Positions 35,186 to 44,913 of a stretch of DNA of 64,000 bases are shown here, piece by piece. Numbering within the stretch: the first letter of the stretch is position 1; the number at the start of each line of letters is the position of its first letter. The stretch is from an uncultured Rhizobiaceae bacterium (GTDB lineage: Bacteria > Pseudomonadota > Alphaproteobacteria > Rhizobiales > Rhizobiaceae), in the NCBI GenBank assembly GCA_947259295.1, contig CAMYMG010000013.1, positions 62,001 to 126,000 on the forward strand, written 5' to 3'. Below the pieces are notes generated by a model, which saw nothing but the letters and a program-made list of their open reading frames with translations, was not told where the DNA came from and made no database searches. The translations under genes and the position numbers were made by a program.

Positions 35186-36499
35186 ATGGCTGAAGCATTG
35201 CGTGTTGGGTTGGCCGGACTGGGCACGGTCGGGGCGTCGGTCGTCAGGGTTCTTTCGGCCAAGGCCGCCGAACTGTCGCGCCAGTGTGGGCGCGAGATCG
35301 TCGTCACGGCCGTCTCGGCCCGCGACCGCAAGCGTGACCGCGGCGTCGACCTCGGTTCGGCCGAATGGTTCGACGATCCCGTCAAGCTGGCGAAATCCGA
35401 CCTCATAGACGTCTTCGTCGAACTGATCGGCGGCGAGGAGGGGGCTGCGCGCAGCAGCGTCAAGGCTGCGCTCGAGGCCGGCCGGCACGTCGTCACCGCC
35501 AACAAGGCGCTGCTGTCGCGCCATGGCGTGGCGCTGGCCGAGATCGCCGAGAAGAAGGGGGTTTTGCTGAACTACGAGGCGGCAGTCGCCGGTGGCATCC
35601 CGGTCATCAAGACGATGCGCGAGGCGATGGCCGGCAACACGGTATCGCGCGTCTTCGGCATCCTCAACGGCACCGCCAACTACATTTTGACGCGCATGGA
35701 GGCCGAAGGCATTTCCTTCGAGGCCTGCCTCGCCGACGCCCAGCGTCTCGGCTATGCCGAGGCGGACCCGACGTTCGATATCGAGGGCCACGACACCGCG
35801 CACAAGCTGTCGATCCTCACCGCGCTCGCCTTCGGAACGAAGATCTCGGCCGACGACATCTACATGGAAGGTATTTCCAACATCAGCCAGGCCGACATCC
35901 AGGCGGCCGGCGAACTCGGCTACCGCATCAAGCTGCTGGGCGTGGCGCAGCGTACAGACACCGGCATCGAGCAGCGCGTGCACCCGACCATGGTGCCGAC
36001 AGCCTCCGTCATTGCGCAGGTCCACGGCGTGACCAATGCGGTCGCCATCGAGACCGACATTCTCGGCGAACTCCTGCTCTCTGGCCCCGGTGCCGGCGGC
36101 AACGCGACCGCCTCGGCGGTGATCGGCGACATCGCGGACATCGCCAAGAGCCGCCCCGGCTTCCAGCATGGACCCGTCTTCGGGCGTCCGGCAAAGGAGT
36201 TGAAGCCGTACAAGCGGGCGCGCATGCGCACCCATGCCGGCGGCTATTTCATCCGGCTTACCGTGCACGACCGATTGGGCGTCTTCGCGGCCATCGCAAA
36301 GCGCATGGCCGACAGCGAGATCTCGCTGGAATCGATCGTCCAGCATGCGGCGGAGGGCGAGTTGCCCGACCAGAAGACGGTCATCCTCGTCACGCACGAG
36401 ACGACGGAGGCCGCGGTGCGCAAGGCGACCGACGGCATCACCAAGGATGGCCACCTGACTGCCAAGCCGCAGGTGATCCGCATCGAGCGCGCCGGCTGA
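35186..36499 (+). CDS. hom: homoserine dehydrogenase
   Basis: A 437-residue enzyme that reduces aspartate semialdehyde to homoserine, the branch to Thr and Met. N-terminal NAD(P) motif GLAGLGTVG, then VTANKALLSRHG, the catalytic-domain segment NYEAAVAGGIPVIK and GILNGTANYIL, and a C-terminal ACT domain (FIRLTVHDRLGVFAAIAKRMAD) expected to give allosteric inhibition by threonine. ATG at 35186 is used; a TTG nine bases earlier is possible. Follows the aminotransferase by 42 bp. Confidence 0.96.
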   Translation: MAEALRVGLAGLGTVGASVVRVLSAKAAELSRQCGREIVVTAVSARDRKRDRGVDLGSAEWFDDPVKLAKSDLIDVFVELIGGEEGAARSSVKAALEAGRHVVTANKALLSRHGVALAEIAEKKGVLLNYEAAVAGGIPVIKTMREAMAGNTVSRVFGILNGTANYILTRMEAEGISFEACLADAQRLGYAEADPTFDIEGHDTAHKLSILTALAFGTKISADDIYMEGISNISQADIQAAGELGYRIKLLGVAQRTDTGIEQRVHPTMVPTASVIAQVHGVTNAVAIETDILGELLLSGPGAGGNATASAVIGDIADIAKSRPGFQHGPVFGRPAKELKPYKRARMRTHAGGYFIRLTVHDRLGVFAAIAKRMADSEISLESIVQHAAEGELPDQKTVILVTHETTEAAVRKATDGITKDGHLTAKPQVIRIERAG

Positions 36500-36720
36500 T
36501 GGGTTTCGACTGGCATTCTGACACGATCACGCGCCAGACGCCGATTTCGGACACCTACCGCAACACGCAGAATGTCCGCCGTTTCCTGAAGCGCGAATGC
36601 GGCGACGCGTTCAAATTCGATCGGCCCTTTATGGCCTGGATCAGGGACGGGCGCGGCAAGACGATCGGAGAGGTCGCCGACGAGTGGCTGCGCCGCAGGT
36701 CCGGCGGGCCGCAGCAATGA
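36499..36720 (+). CDS. DUF6434 small protein
   Basis: A 73-residue protein starting within the hom stop (TGATG, one-base overlap), so probably translationally coupled. It matches DUF6434/SAP-like proteins: FDWHSDTITRQTPISDTYRNTQNVR-type opening (split here over residues 3-27), a FKFDRPFMAWI middle and a basic C-terminal helix. In other bacteria the domain often accompanies SAP DNA-binding domains. Function unknown. Confidence 0.82.
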   Translation: MGFDWHSDTITRQTPISDTYRNTQNVRRFLKRECGDAFKFDRPFMAWIRDGRGKTIGEVADEWLRRRSGGPQQ

Positions 36721-36779
36721 GACATCCTCCTTTGCCAGTGGCCAATGTCGCCTGCGGCAGTGCCAGCGCGGCCTGACCG

Positions 36780-38567
36780 ATGCCGGCAGAAAAACGCATC
36801 TTCCTCGACGTGAAACGATCGGCGACCGGGCACAGCTGGGCGCACCGCTTGAACGAGCGCCAGGAAATGCTGGCGCTGGCAATCGCGCAGGGTCACGGCG
36901 TGCCCGACATCGTTGCCCGCGTGCTGGCCGGACGCGGCGTGACGGCCGACGACGCCGAGGCGTTCCTCGATCCGACGATCAAGGACCTGCTGCCCGACCC
37001 GGCATCGCTGACCGACATGGAAAAGGCGGCCGAACGGATTGCCGAAGCAATCCGGCGGCGCGAGCGGGTGGCGATCTTCGGCGACTATGATGTCGACGGG
37101 GCCGCGTCTTCCGCGCTGATGAAGCGGTTCCTCGCCCATTACGGGGTCGAGTCCGAAATCTACATTCCCGACCGCATTTTCGAAGGTTATGGCCCCAATC
37201 CCGAGGCGATGCGCGAACTGGTCGGCCGCGGTGCGACGCTGATCGTCACCGTCGATTGCGGCACCAACAGCGCTCTGTCGATCGAGGCGGCGCGCGAGGC
37301 GGGCGCCGATGTCGTCGTGCTCGACCACCACCAGGTCGGCGGGCCGCTGCCGTCGGCGGTGGCTGTCGTCAATCCGAACCGCGACGACGACCTGTCCGGC
37401 CAGGGGCACCTCTGTGCCGCGGGCGTCGTGTTTCTGGCGCTGGTGCAGACGGCCAGGATCCTGCGCATCGAGCGGCCGGACGCCGATCAGCCCGACCTTC
37501 TGTCGATGCTCGATCTCGTGGCGCTTGCCACCGTTTGCGACGTGGTTTCGCTGACCGGCGTCAACCGGGCCTTTGTCGTCAAGGGACTGCTGGCGGCGCG
37601 GCAGCAGAAGAATGTCGGCCTCAACGCGCTCGCCCGCGTCTCGCGCATCGGCGAGCCGGTTGCCACCTTCCATCTGTCCTTTCTGATCGGACCCCGCATC
37701 AATGCCGGCGGCCGCATCGGCGACGCGGCGCTCGGCAGCCGGCTGCTGGCGACCGACGATCCGGTAGAGGCAACGACAATTGCCGAGACGCTCGACCGGC
37801 TGAACCAGGAGCGCCAGGCGATGGAGCAGGGCATGCTCGCCGAGGCGCGCGCCGAAGCCGATGCCGAGTTGGCCGGCTCGCCCGGGCCGGCAATCGTCGT
37901 GACGGCGAGCCCCAACTGGCATCCGGGCATCGTCGGCCTGCTTGCGTCCCGGCTGAAGGATCACGCTCACCGCCCGGCCTTCGCCATTGCCTTCAACGCC
38001 AATGGCGTCGGCACCGGCTCCGGCAGGTCTGTGCCGGGCTTCGACCTTGGGAAACTCGTTCGCGAGGCGGCGGACAGGGGGTTGATCGCAAAGGGCGGCG
38101 GCCATGCGATGGCGGCGGGCATCACCGTCGAGAGGGACAAGCTCGGCGCGCTGCGCGCCTTCTTCGAGGAGCGTGCTGCAGCCGATGTGTTTCGCCTGCA
38201 GGACGAGGCCACGCTCCAGATCGACGCCGCGCTGGCGGCCGAGGGCGCGACGCTGGCCCTGCTCGACACGCTGGAAAAGGCTGGTCCGTTCGGCGCCGGC
38301 CATGTCGCCCCCGTCTTCGTGCTGCCGCGCCACGCGCTGTCGGATGCCCAACCGGTCGGCGTCAATCACATCCGCGTCGATCTGCGCTCCGAGAGCGGCG
38401 GCCGCATCCAGGCCATGGCGTTCCGGGCCGTAGATACCGCGCTCGGCGAGTTCCTGTTCAGGAATCGCGGTGCGACGATCCATGTCGCCGGAACCTTGTC
38501 GGGAAACTACTGGAACGGTAGCCGCAAGGTGCAGTTTCGCATCACCGACGCGGCCCTGGCCTCCTGA
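36780..38567 (+). CDS. recJ: single-stranded-DNA-specific 5'-3' exonuclease RecJ
   Basis: A 595-residue DHH-superfamily nuclease used in recombination and mismatch repair. Motif I FGDYDVDGAASSAL (residues about 100-113), motif III VVLDHHQVG with the DHH signature, and the DHHA1 motif region GKGGGHAMAAG late in the protein are all visible. The final third has the OB-like domain. It starts 59 bp after the DUF6434 gene and the patatin gene converges 2 bp after its stop. Confidence 0.95.
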   Translation: MPAEKRIFLDVKRSATGHSWAHRLNERQEMLALAIAQGHGVPDIVARVLAGRGVTADDAEAFLDPTIKDLLPDPASLTDMEKAAERIAEAIRRRERVAIFGDYDVDGAASSALMKRFLAHYGVESEIYIPDRIFEGYGPNPEAMRELVGRGATLIVTVDCGTNSALSIEAAREAGADVVVLDHHQVGGPLPSAVAVVNPNRDDDLSGQGHLCAAGVVFLALVQTARILRIERPDADQPDLLSMLDLVALATVCDVVSLTGVNRAFVVKGLLAARQQKNVGLNALARVSRIGEPVATFHLSFLIGPRINAGGRIGDAALGSRLLATDDPVEATTIAETLDRLNQERQAMEQGMLAEARAEADAELAGSPGPAIVVTASPNWHPGIVGLLASRLKDHAHRPAFAIAFNANGVGTGSGRSVPGFDLGKLVREAADRGLIAKGGGHAMAAGITVERDKLGALRAFFEERAAADVFRLQDEATLQIDAALAAEGATLALLDTLEKAGPFGAGHVAPVFVLPRHALSDAQPVGVNHIRVDLRSESGGRIQAMAFRAVDTALGEFLFRNRGATIHVAGTLSGNYWNGSRKVQFRITDAALAS

Positions 38568-38569
38568 GG

Positions 38570-39517
38570 CTAGGCCAGCACCGTCTGCAGCCGCTCGAGA
38601 TCGCGCATCTGCGCCATCGTCGCTTCATAGCCGAGGCGAATTGCCTCGTCGGCTCGGTGAAATTCGGTCAGGCCGATATGACCGAGCTTGGGCTGCAGCG
38701 ACATGTCCGGCGGATCGCCGGCCAGCCGCGCGCGCGAAATCCGGTCCTGGATGATGTTGAACGCCTCGAGCATCACGCCGGTCACGCCGATGCGGGTGTG
38801 CTTCTCGCCCGAATTGGGTTCGGTCTCGACGACCAGTTCGCCGGCGCTGTGCTTGACCACGGCTGCCCGCCCGTAGAGGTCGTAGTGGAGATTGACCGCC
38901 ACAACCAGAGGCTGCTCGTTGGCGCGGCAGACGGAGACGGGAACGGGATTGACCAGCGCGCCGTCGACCAGAACGCGCCCGTTCGCCGTCACCGGCTCGA
39001 AGACGCCGGGCAGCGCGTATGAGGCGCGCATGGCGGTGATCAGCGAGCCGCTCGACAGCCAGATCTCGTGGCCGGTGCGGATTTCCGAGGCGACGCAGAT
39101 GAAGGGCTTGGCCAGGTCCTCGAAGCGGATGCCATGCATGTGCTCGCGCAGGCGTGCGTCGAGCTTCATGCCGCCGAACAGGCCGCTCCCGCCGATCTTG
39201 ATGTCGAGCAGCCCGAACATGCGGCGCTTGGTCAGGCTGCGGGCGAATTCCTCGAGCTCGTCGAGCTTGCCGGCGAGGTAGCAGCCGCCGACCAGCGCGC
39301 CGATCGAGGTGCCGGCGATCATCGAGACTTCGATACCCGCTTCGTCAAGCGCGCGAAGCACGCCGATATGTGCCCAGCCGCGCGCGCAGCCGCCGCCAAG
39401 CGCGAGCGATATGGCGGTCTTCTTTCCGGGAACAGGTTCGGAGACGCCGCCTGACGACGAAAGGCCATTGGCTTCCCGTACGTCCAGTCGGTTGCGCAGT
39501 GACGCCCACTCGAGCAT
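38570..39517 (-). CDS. patatin-like phospholipase
   Basis: A 315-residue serine acylhydrolase of the patatin/RssA type. Oxyanion motif LGGGCARGWAHIG (residues 40-52), nucleophile elbow GTSIG with Ser71, and the catalytic Asp in LVDGALVNPVPV. No signal peptide; a cytoplasmic or membrane-attached lipase is likely. AAGGAG precedes the ATG at 39517, which was chosen over an earlier in-frame ATG at 39586. Confidence 0.92.
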   Translation of the reverse strand: MLEWASLRNRLDVREANGLSSSGGVSEPVPGKKTAISLALGGGCARGWAHIGVLRALDEAGIEVSMIAGTSIGALVGGCYLAGKLDELEEFARSLTKRRMFGLLDIKIGGSGLFGGMKLDARLREHMHGIRFEDLAKPFICVASEIRTGHEIWLSSGSLITAMRASYALPGVFEPVTANGRVLVDGALVNPVPVSVCRANEQPLVVAVNLHYDLYGRAAVVKHSAGELVVETEPNSGEKHTRIGVTGVMLEAFNIIQDRISRARLAGDPPDMSLQPKLGHIGLTEFHRADEAIRLGYEATMAQMRDLERLQTVLA

Positions 39518-39601
39518 CAGGTTCTCCTTAGTCCGAACAGCAGTATAGAAGGTCGGCGTATCGAAAACGTGAATCTGTGTCGCCACTCGGATGCATCTGG
39601 T

Positions 39602-40054
39602 TCACGACCGGCTCCGATAGGCTTCGGCGGGATCGAACAGCGGCTCGCTTCCATTGCTTTCAAGAACCGCGCTCCCGTCCACCAACGACACCGTCCGATA
39701 AAAGCAGGAACGCCGGCCGGTGTGACAGGTTGCATCGGCGCCGGCGACTTTGACACGAAGCTGTACGGTGTCCTGGTCGCAGTCTGTCAGGACCTCCACG
39801 ACCTGCTGGAAATTGCCCGATGTTTCGCCCTTTTTCCAGAGTTTCTGGCGCGACCGCGACCAGTAGTGCGCTGTGCCGGTCTCAAGCGTCCGCGAGAGGG
39901 CTTCAGCATTCATGTGGGCGACCATCAGCAAAGCGCCATCCGCAGCGTCGGTCACGACAGCGGTCACCAGGCCGTTGGCGTCGAAGCGCGGCGCGAAGAC
40001 CGAACCGTCTTCGAGGAGGGCCTTGTCGGCGATGTCGTGGGCAAATGGGATCAC
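39602..40054 (-). CDS. hisI: phosphoribosyl-AMP cyclohydrolase
   Basis: A 150-residue HisI enzyme for the third step of histidine biosynthesis. Metal-binding motif DCDQDTV with the following [11 protein letters not shown] supplies the conserved Cys and Asp ligands; [15 protein letters not shown] is the substrate-binding block. It is the stand-alone form, not fused to HisE. 49 bp downstream of folE on the same strand; the rest of the his genes are elsewhere. Confidence 0.95.
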   Translation of the reverse strand: MIPFAHDIADKALLEDGSVFAPRFDANGLVTAVVTDAADGALLMVAHMNAEALSRTLETGTAHYWSRSRQKLWKKGETSGNFQQVVEVLTDCDQDTVQLRVKVAGADATCHTGRRSCFYRTVSLVDGSAVLESNGSEPLFDPAEAYRSRS

Positions 40055-40103
40055 TGTCGAAGCACTTCCTGGATCTGGGCGCCGGGCGGCGCGAAATGCG
40101 GTC

Positions 40104-40733
40104 CTAGCCGTTGCGAACCATTGTCACGAACCGGATCTGTTCTTCCGGCGTGTCCTTGAACGTCCCGGTGAACGTCGAGGTCAGCGTCGTCGAACCCTGC
40201 TTGCGGATGCCGCGCATCGCCATGCACATGTGTTCCGCCTCGATCATCACGGCAACGCCGCGCGGGTTGAGGACGTCCTGGATGACGCCGGCGATCTGGG
40301 CGGTCAGCGCCTCCTGCGTCTGAAGGCGGTGCGCGAAAATGTCGACCACGCGGGCGATCTTGGACAGGCCGACGACCTTGCCGTCCGGCAGGTAGCCGAC
40401 ATGCGCCTTGCCGATGATCGGCACCATGTGGTGCTCGCAATGCGAATGGAACGTAATGTCCTTGACGATGACGAGATCGTCATAGCCGGCGACTTCCTCG
40501 AAGGTGCGGCCGAGTTCCTCGGCCGGGCACATGTCGTAACCGCCGAACATCTCGCGATAGGCCTTCGCCACCCGCTTCGGTGTGTCGACGAGGCCTTCGC
40601 GGTCCGGATTGTCGCCGGTCCAGCGCAGCAGGACGCGCACAGCCGCTTCTACCTCGGCCTCGCTCGGCCGGTCGGTAACCGGCTTTTCCATGTAGGCGGC
40701 CTGGGGCATGAACTTCTTGATGACGGCGTCCAT
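40104..40733 (-). CDS. folE: GTP cyclohydrolase I
   Basis: A 209-residue type I GTP cyclohydrolase, first enzyme of tetrahydrofolate synthesis. Zinc ligands lie in [12 protein letters not shown] (Cys and His) and in [10 protein letters not shown] (Cys). [18 protein letters not shown] and the C-terminal DTPEEQIRF are family hallmarks. Lies upstream of hisI on the minus strand, an order seen in other rhizobia. Confidence 0.96.
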   Translation of the reverse strand: MDAVIKKFMPQAAYMEKPVTDRPSEAEVEAAVRVLLRWTGDNPDREGLVDTPKRVAKAYREMFGGYDMCPAEELGRTFEEVAGYDDLVIVKDITFHSHCEHHMVPIIGKAHVGYLPDGKVVGLSKIARVVDIFAHRLQTQEALTAQIAGVIQDVLNPRGVAVMIEAEHMCMAMRGIRKQGSTTLTSTFTGTFKDTPEEQIRFVTMVRNG

Positions 40734-40983
40734 AGGTGTCTCCCGTAGTTCCCCTCGGTGGAGGAACGAGTTGAACGGTTCACAGCCTGTCGGGGGATTT
40801 CGGCGTCATGCCAAGCTGCCCGAAGCTGCCTAGATATGATCCCGGATGCGACGACGTCCGGCGACGCAGAGGCCGCCATCTTGTCGATCAAAGAACACCA
40901 GCATTATATATGACCGGACAGGGCGAATGAAAGATACCGGGGCGGCACGGATTGTTCGCCAAACGGCGACAGGTTGGAAAATC

Positions 40984-41430
40984 ATGATCGACGACATCTA
41001 CAACGCGAAAATCCTCGGCTTTGCCGGGAATATCGCCCGGATCGGCCGCCTCGACCATCCCGATGCGACCGCAACGGCCCATTCCAAGCTCTGCGGTTCG
41101 ACGGTAACCGTCGACCTGACCATGCAGGACGGCGTCGTTACCGATTTTGCGCATGATGTGAAGGCCTGCGCGCTCGGACAGGCGTCCTCCTCGATCATGG
41201 CCCAGTCAGTGGTCGGCGCGTCGTCGGACGAACTGCGCGCCGTGCGCGAGACGATGCGCAAAATGCTCAAGGAAAACGGCGCCCCGCCGCAGGGCCGCTT
41301 CGAAGACCTGAAATATCTGGAGCCGGTACGCGACTACAAGGCGCGCCACGCCTCGACCATGCTGACCTTTGACGCCGTGGTCGACGCGATCGACCAGATC
41401 GAAAAGAAGCGCGCGGAGGAGGCGGCCTAG
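40984..41430 (+). CDS. iron-sulfur cluster assembly scaffold protein (NifU/IscU-like)
   Basis: A 148-residue protein of the IscU/NifU N-terminal fold. Conserved Cys37 (KLCGSTV) and Cys62 (KACALGQASSS) match the first two cluster ligands. The third Cys expected near residue 120 is absent: the segment reads YKARHASTMLTFDAV. That could mean a carrier rather than a primary scaffold, or a family-specific ligand change. The frame is open upstream, but MIDDIYNAKI is the typical start. yidD follows closely. Confidence 0.88.
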   Translation: MIDDIYNAKILGFAGNIARIGRLDHPDATATAHSKLCGSTVTVDLTMQDGVVTDFAHDVKACALGQASSSIMAQSVVGASSDELRAVRETMRKMLKENGAPPQGRFEDLKYLEPVRDYKARHASTMLTFDAVVDAIDQIEKKRAEEAA

Positions 41431-41443
41431 GCTGCCCGGACGA

Positions 41444-41806
41444 TTGGCCGTAGAAAATCTCGCACAGCGTCCACGATACTCCCGCAACTGGTCCGGTCCC
41501 TGGCGCAGGACTCCAGGCCGGCTTCTCGGCACAGCAATCGTGCGCCTATATCAACTGACCCTTTCGGGTTTCATCGGCAACTCCTGCCGCCATCTGCCGA
41601 CCTGTTCGGAATATGCCTACGAGGCGATCGCCAGGCACGGGTTCTGGCCCGGCGGCTGGATGGGGCTGTTTCGCGTCGCGCGATGCGGCCCCTGGGGAAC
41701 GCATGGCATCGACCGGGTGCCTGAGACGCTGGCCGAACGATACCGCTGGTTCACGCCATGGCGTTACTGGTCCATCGGCAGGACACACGCCCAAGAGCTC
41801 GGCTAA
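41444..41806 (+). CDS. yidD: membrane protein insertion efficiency factor YidD
   Basis: A 120-residue protein with the YidD core: IVRLYQLTLSGFIGNSCRHLPTCSEYAYEAIARHGFWPG (over residues about 35-75), with three conserved Cys, and RVARCGPWGTHGIDRVP. YidD assists YidC-dependent membrane insertion. The start is uncertain: no ATG lies close, the TTG at 41444 is one option, and a later GTG would remove about 35 residues before the core. It follows the NifU-like gene by 13 bp. Confidence 0.85.
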   Translation: MAVENLAQRPRYSRNWSGPWRRTPGRLLGTAIVRLYQLTLSGFIGNSCRHLPTCSEYAYEAIARHGFWPGGWMGLFRVARCGPWGTHGIDRVPETLAERYRWFTPWRYWSIGRTHAQELG

Positions 41807-41914
41807 GGGCCTACCTTTACCTCTTGCTGATCTCGCCCTAAAAGACCGCTCGCCGCCGGACGCATCCGGCAAAACCCACCCGCGCTCGTTTGCGGGACTG
41901 GATAGGAGAAGAAA

Positions 41915-43891
41915 TTGCCCAACACTGTTTCCATGAAATTCCCCGATGGCTCGGTCCGCGATTACAACGCGGCCATGACCGGTGCCGAGCTTGCCGAATC
42001 GATTTCCAAATCGCTGGCCAAGAAGTCTGTTGCCGTTGCGATCGACGGCGCCCTCCAGGACCTGTCGGATCCGCTCGCCCGCTCCGGCAGCATCGAGATC
42101 GTGACGCGCGATGATCCGCGCGCGCTGGAACTCATCCGCCACGACACCGCGCATGTTCTCGCCGAGGCGGTTCAGGAGATCTGGCCCGGCACCCAGGTGA
42201 CGATCGGACCGGTCATCGAGAACGGCTTCTATTACGATTTCGCCCGCAACGAGCCGTTCACGCCGGAAGATTTTCCGGTGATCGAGAAGAAGATGCGCGA
42301 GATCATCGGCCGCAACAAGCCGTTCACCAAGGAAGTCTGGCCGCGCGACAAGGCCAAGAAGGTTTTTTCCGACAAGGGCGAGGCCTACAAGCTCGAACTG
42401 ATCGACGCGATTCCCGAAGACCAGGATCTCAAGATCTACGCGCAAGGCGACTGGTTCGACCTTTGCCGCGGGCCGCACATGGCTTCCACCGGCCAGATCG
42501 GCAGCGCCTTCAAGCTGATGAAGGTGGCCGGCGCCTACTGGCGCGGCGACAGCAACAATCCGATGCTGACGCGCATCTACGGCACCGCCTGGGCCAACCA
42601 GGAACAGCTCGAAAACTACATCACCATGCTGGCCGAGGCCGAGAAGCGCGACCACCGCAAGCTCGGCCGCGAGATGGACCTGTTCCACTTCCAGGAGGAG
42701 GGACCGGGCGTCGTGTTCTGGCACGCCAAGGGCTGGAAATTGTTCCAGAGCCTGGTCAACTACATGCGCCGCCGTCTCGACGAGCAGCGCTACGAGGAAG
42801 TCAATGCGCCGCAGGTGCTCGACAAGTCGCTGTGGGAGACGTCCGGCCACTGGGGCTGGTATCGCGACGCGATGTTCAAGGTAACGGTTGCCGGTGACGA
42901 CACCGACGACGACCGCGTCTTCGCGCTGAAGCCGATGAACTGCCCGGGCCACGTGCAGATTTTTAAGCACGGTTTGAAATCCTACCGCGAACTGCCGGTA
43001 AAGCTTGCTGAATTCGGCAATGTCCACCGCTACGAGCCGTCCGGTGCGCTGCACGGGCTGATGCGCGTGCGCGGTTTCACGCAGGACGACGCGCACATCT
43101 TCTGCACCGAGGAGCAGCTCGCCGCCGAATGCCTGCGCATCAACGATCTGATCCTCTCGACCTATGCCGACTTCGGCTTCGAGGAAGTCAGCGTCAAGCT
43201 GTCGACCAGGCCAGAAAAGCGGGTCGGCTCCGACGCGGCATGGGACCATGCCGAGGAGATCATGGGCAATGTGCTCGCGATCATCGAGGAGCAGTCGGGC
43301 GGCAGGATCAAGACCTCGGTCAATCCGGGCGAGGGCGCCTTCTACGGCCCCAAGTTCGAGTACGTGCTGAAAGACGCCATCGGACGTGAATGGCAGTGCG
43401 GCACCACGCAGGTCGACTTCAACCTGCCCGAGCGGTTTGGCGCCTTCTACATCGGCAGCGATTCGGAAAAGAAGCAGCCGGTGATGATTCACCGCGCCAT
43501 CTGCGGCTCGATGGAGCGCTTCATCGGCATCCTGATCGAGAACCATGCCGGCCACTTCCCGCTCTGGCTGTCGCCCCAGCAGGTGGTGGTGGCGACGATC
43601 ACCTCGGATGCCGACGACTACGCGATGGAAGTCGTCAGGAAGCTGAAGGCTGCCGGCCTGTCGGCCGAGCCCGATCTTCGCAACGAGAAGATCAACTACA
43701 AGGTGCGCGAGCACTCGATGGTCAAGGTGCCGGTCATCATCGTCTGCGGCAAGCGTGAGGCCGAGGAGGGGACGGTCAATATCCGCCGCCTCGGCTCGCG
43801 CGACCAGCAGTCGATGACGCTCGACGAGGCGGTTGCCTCGCTGAGCGAGGAGGCGGTCACGCCCGACCGCCGGCGGTCGCCGAACGCCTGA
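41915..43891 (+). CDS. thrS: threonyl-tRNA synthetase
   Basis: A 658-residue class II synthetase that charges tRNA-Thr. N-terminal TGS domain ([11 protein letters not shown]), the editing domain with the [11 protein letters not shown] zinc-site motif, then the catalytic core with motif 2 [22 protein letters not shown] and zinc Cys in [10 protein letters not shown], and the C-terminal anticodon-binding domain. Start TTG at 41915 is supported by AGGAGAAGAAA immediately upstream; ATG at 41933 is the alternative. Confidence 0.97.
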   Translation: MPNTVSMKFPDGSVRDYNAAMTGAELAESISKSLAKKSVAVAIDGALQDLSDPLARSGSIEIVTRDDPRALELIRHDTAHVLAEAVQEIWPGTQVTIGPVIENGFYYDFARNEPFTPEDFPVIEKKMREIIGRNKPFTKEVWPRDKAKKVFSDKGEAYKLELIDAIPEDQDLKIYAQGDWFDLCRGPHMASTGQIGSAFKLMKVAGAYWRGDSNNPMLTRIYGTAWANQEQLENYITMLAEAEKRDHRKLGREMDLFHFQEEGPGVVFWHAKGWKLFQSLVNYMRRRLDEQRYEEVNAPQVLDKSLWETSGHWGWYRDAMFKVTVAGDDTDDDRVFALKPMNCPGHVQIFKHGLKSYRELPVKLAEFGNVHRYEPSGALHGLMRVRGFTQDDAHIFCTEEQLAAECLRINDLILSTYADFGFEEVSVKLSTRPEKRVGSDAAWDHAEEIMGNVLAIIEEQSGGRIKTSVNPGEGAFYGPKFEYVLKDAIGREWQCGTTQVDFNLPERFGAFYIGSDSEKKQPVMIHRAICGSMERFIGILIENHAGHFPLWLSPQQVVVATITSDADDYAMEVVRKLKAAGLSAEPDLRNEKINYKVREHSMVKVPVIIVCGKREAEEGTVNIRRLGSRDQQSMTLDEAVASLSEEAVTPDRRRSPNA

Positions 43892-43957
43892 TCCGGGAGG
43901 GGCGGGGCTGGTCCCGCCCTTCATCCAGCTGTCATGCCGGGGCTTTAAGCATCCGGC

Positions 43958-44908
43958 ATGGTAGCCAAGCGACTCAACGACGTTGCCTTCACAGAGCTCT
44001 CATATGCCAGCGCCGCCGACCCGCGGCTGAAGCGCTGGTTCATACGTTCGGTCGAAGGTCTTTCCGGCCGCGACCGATACGCAGCGATCTACGACCTGTG
44101 GCGCAAGAACATCGCTCCGACCGGCGACCACATATTCGGTCGCATGCTGGAACTGGTGGACATCCGCGTTCGCCGCGAAGGCCAGTGGCCGCCTGCGGAT
44201 CTGCCGGAGACACCGCTGGTCATCGTCGCCAACCATCCTTTCGGCATCGGCGACGGCATCTCCATCCTGTCGCTGGCCGAGCAGCTCGGCCGGCCATTCC
44301 GCGTGATGATTGCCTCGGAACTGCTGAAAATTCCGGAGATGGCGCCCTATTCGCTGCCTGTCGACTTCTCCGATACCAAGGAGGCGTTGAAGAACAACAT
44401 CGCCGTCCGGCACGAGGCGGTAAGGTTGCTCAAGGAAGGCGTCGTCATCGTCGTCTTTCCCGCCGGCGGCGTGGCCACGGCGCCCAAGGGATTCGGACCG
44501 GCTTGCGACCTGCCGTGGAAGATCTTCCCCGCGCGACTGGTGCAGGATGCCAAGGCATCGGTCATCCCGATGCATTTTTCCGGCCAGAACGGCAGGCTCT
44601 TCCATCTTGTCAGCCGGCCGATGGGGCTCGCCGCCCACGAGCATCGTCTCGCGCGAATAGTCGGCAAGGTGTCGCTCGCTCTGCGGCTGTCGCTGCTGGT
44701 GCGCGAGTTTGCTCGGCTGTCGGGACGCACGATCGGGGTGCGTATCGGCGAGACGATGTCATGGGATCAGTTGCAGGCGGTCCGTGACCGCAAGGCGCTG
44801 CTCGCGGTCATTCAGGAAGCCGTTTTCCGCCTCGCTCCGCAACCTGCCATCCGGCAGCGGAGAATCATTCGTCTGCGGCGCGGCAACGCTGATATGAAAG
44901 CCGCCTGA
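43958..44908 (+). CDS. lysophospholipid acyltransferase family protein
   Basis: A 316-residue PlsC-like acyltransferase. The catalytic block is NHPFGIGDG with His93 and Asp99, i.e. one residue longer than the classical HX4D spacing but the normal form for the NHP-G group related to OlsA and hemolysin-type acyltransferases. Further motifs: FPAGGVATAPKGF and IPMHFSGQNGRLFHLV. A role in ornithine lipid or phospholipid synthesis is possible; OlsB is not adjacent. Confidence 0.85.
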   Translation: MVAKRLNDVAFTELSYASAADPRLKRWFIRSVEGLSGRDRYAAIYDLWRKNIAPTGDHIFGRMLELVDIRVRREGQWPPADLPETPLVIVANHPFGIGDGISILSLAEQLGRPFRVMIASELLKIPEMAPYSLPVDFSDTKEALKNNIAVRHEAVRLLKEGVVIVVFPAGGVATAPKGFGPACDLPWKIFPARLVQDAKASVIPMHFSGQNGRLFHLVSRPMGLAAHEHRLARIVGKVSLALRLSLLVREFARLSGRTIGVRIGETMSWDQLQAVRDRKALLAVIQEAVFRLAPQPAIRQRRIIRLRRGNADMKAA

Positions 44909-44913
44909 AGAGC

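Noticed and set aside
41546-43924. Long open frame of nearly 800 codons antisense to thrS
   Set aside because: Shadow of high-GC thrS codons; low-complexity His/Arg/Asp-rich translation, no RBS, no family resemblance.
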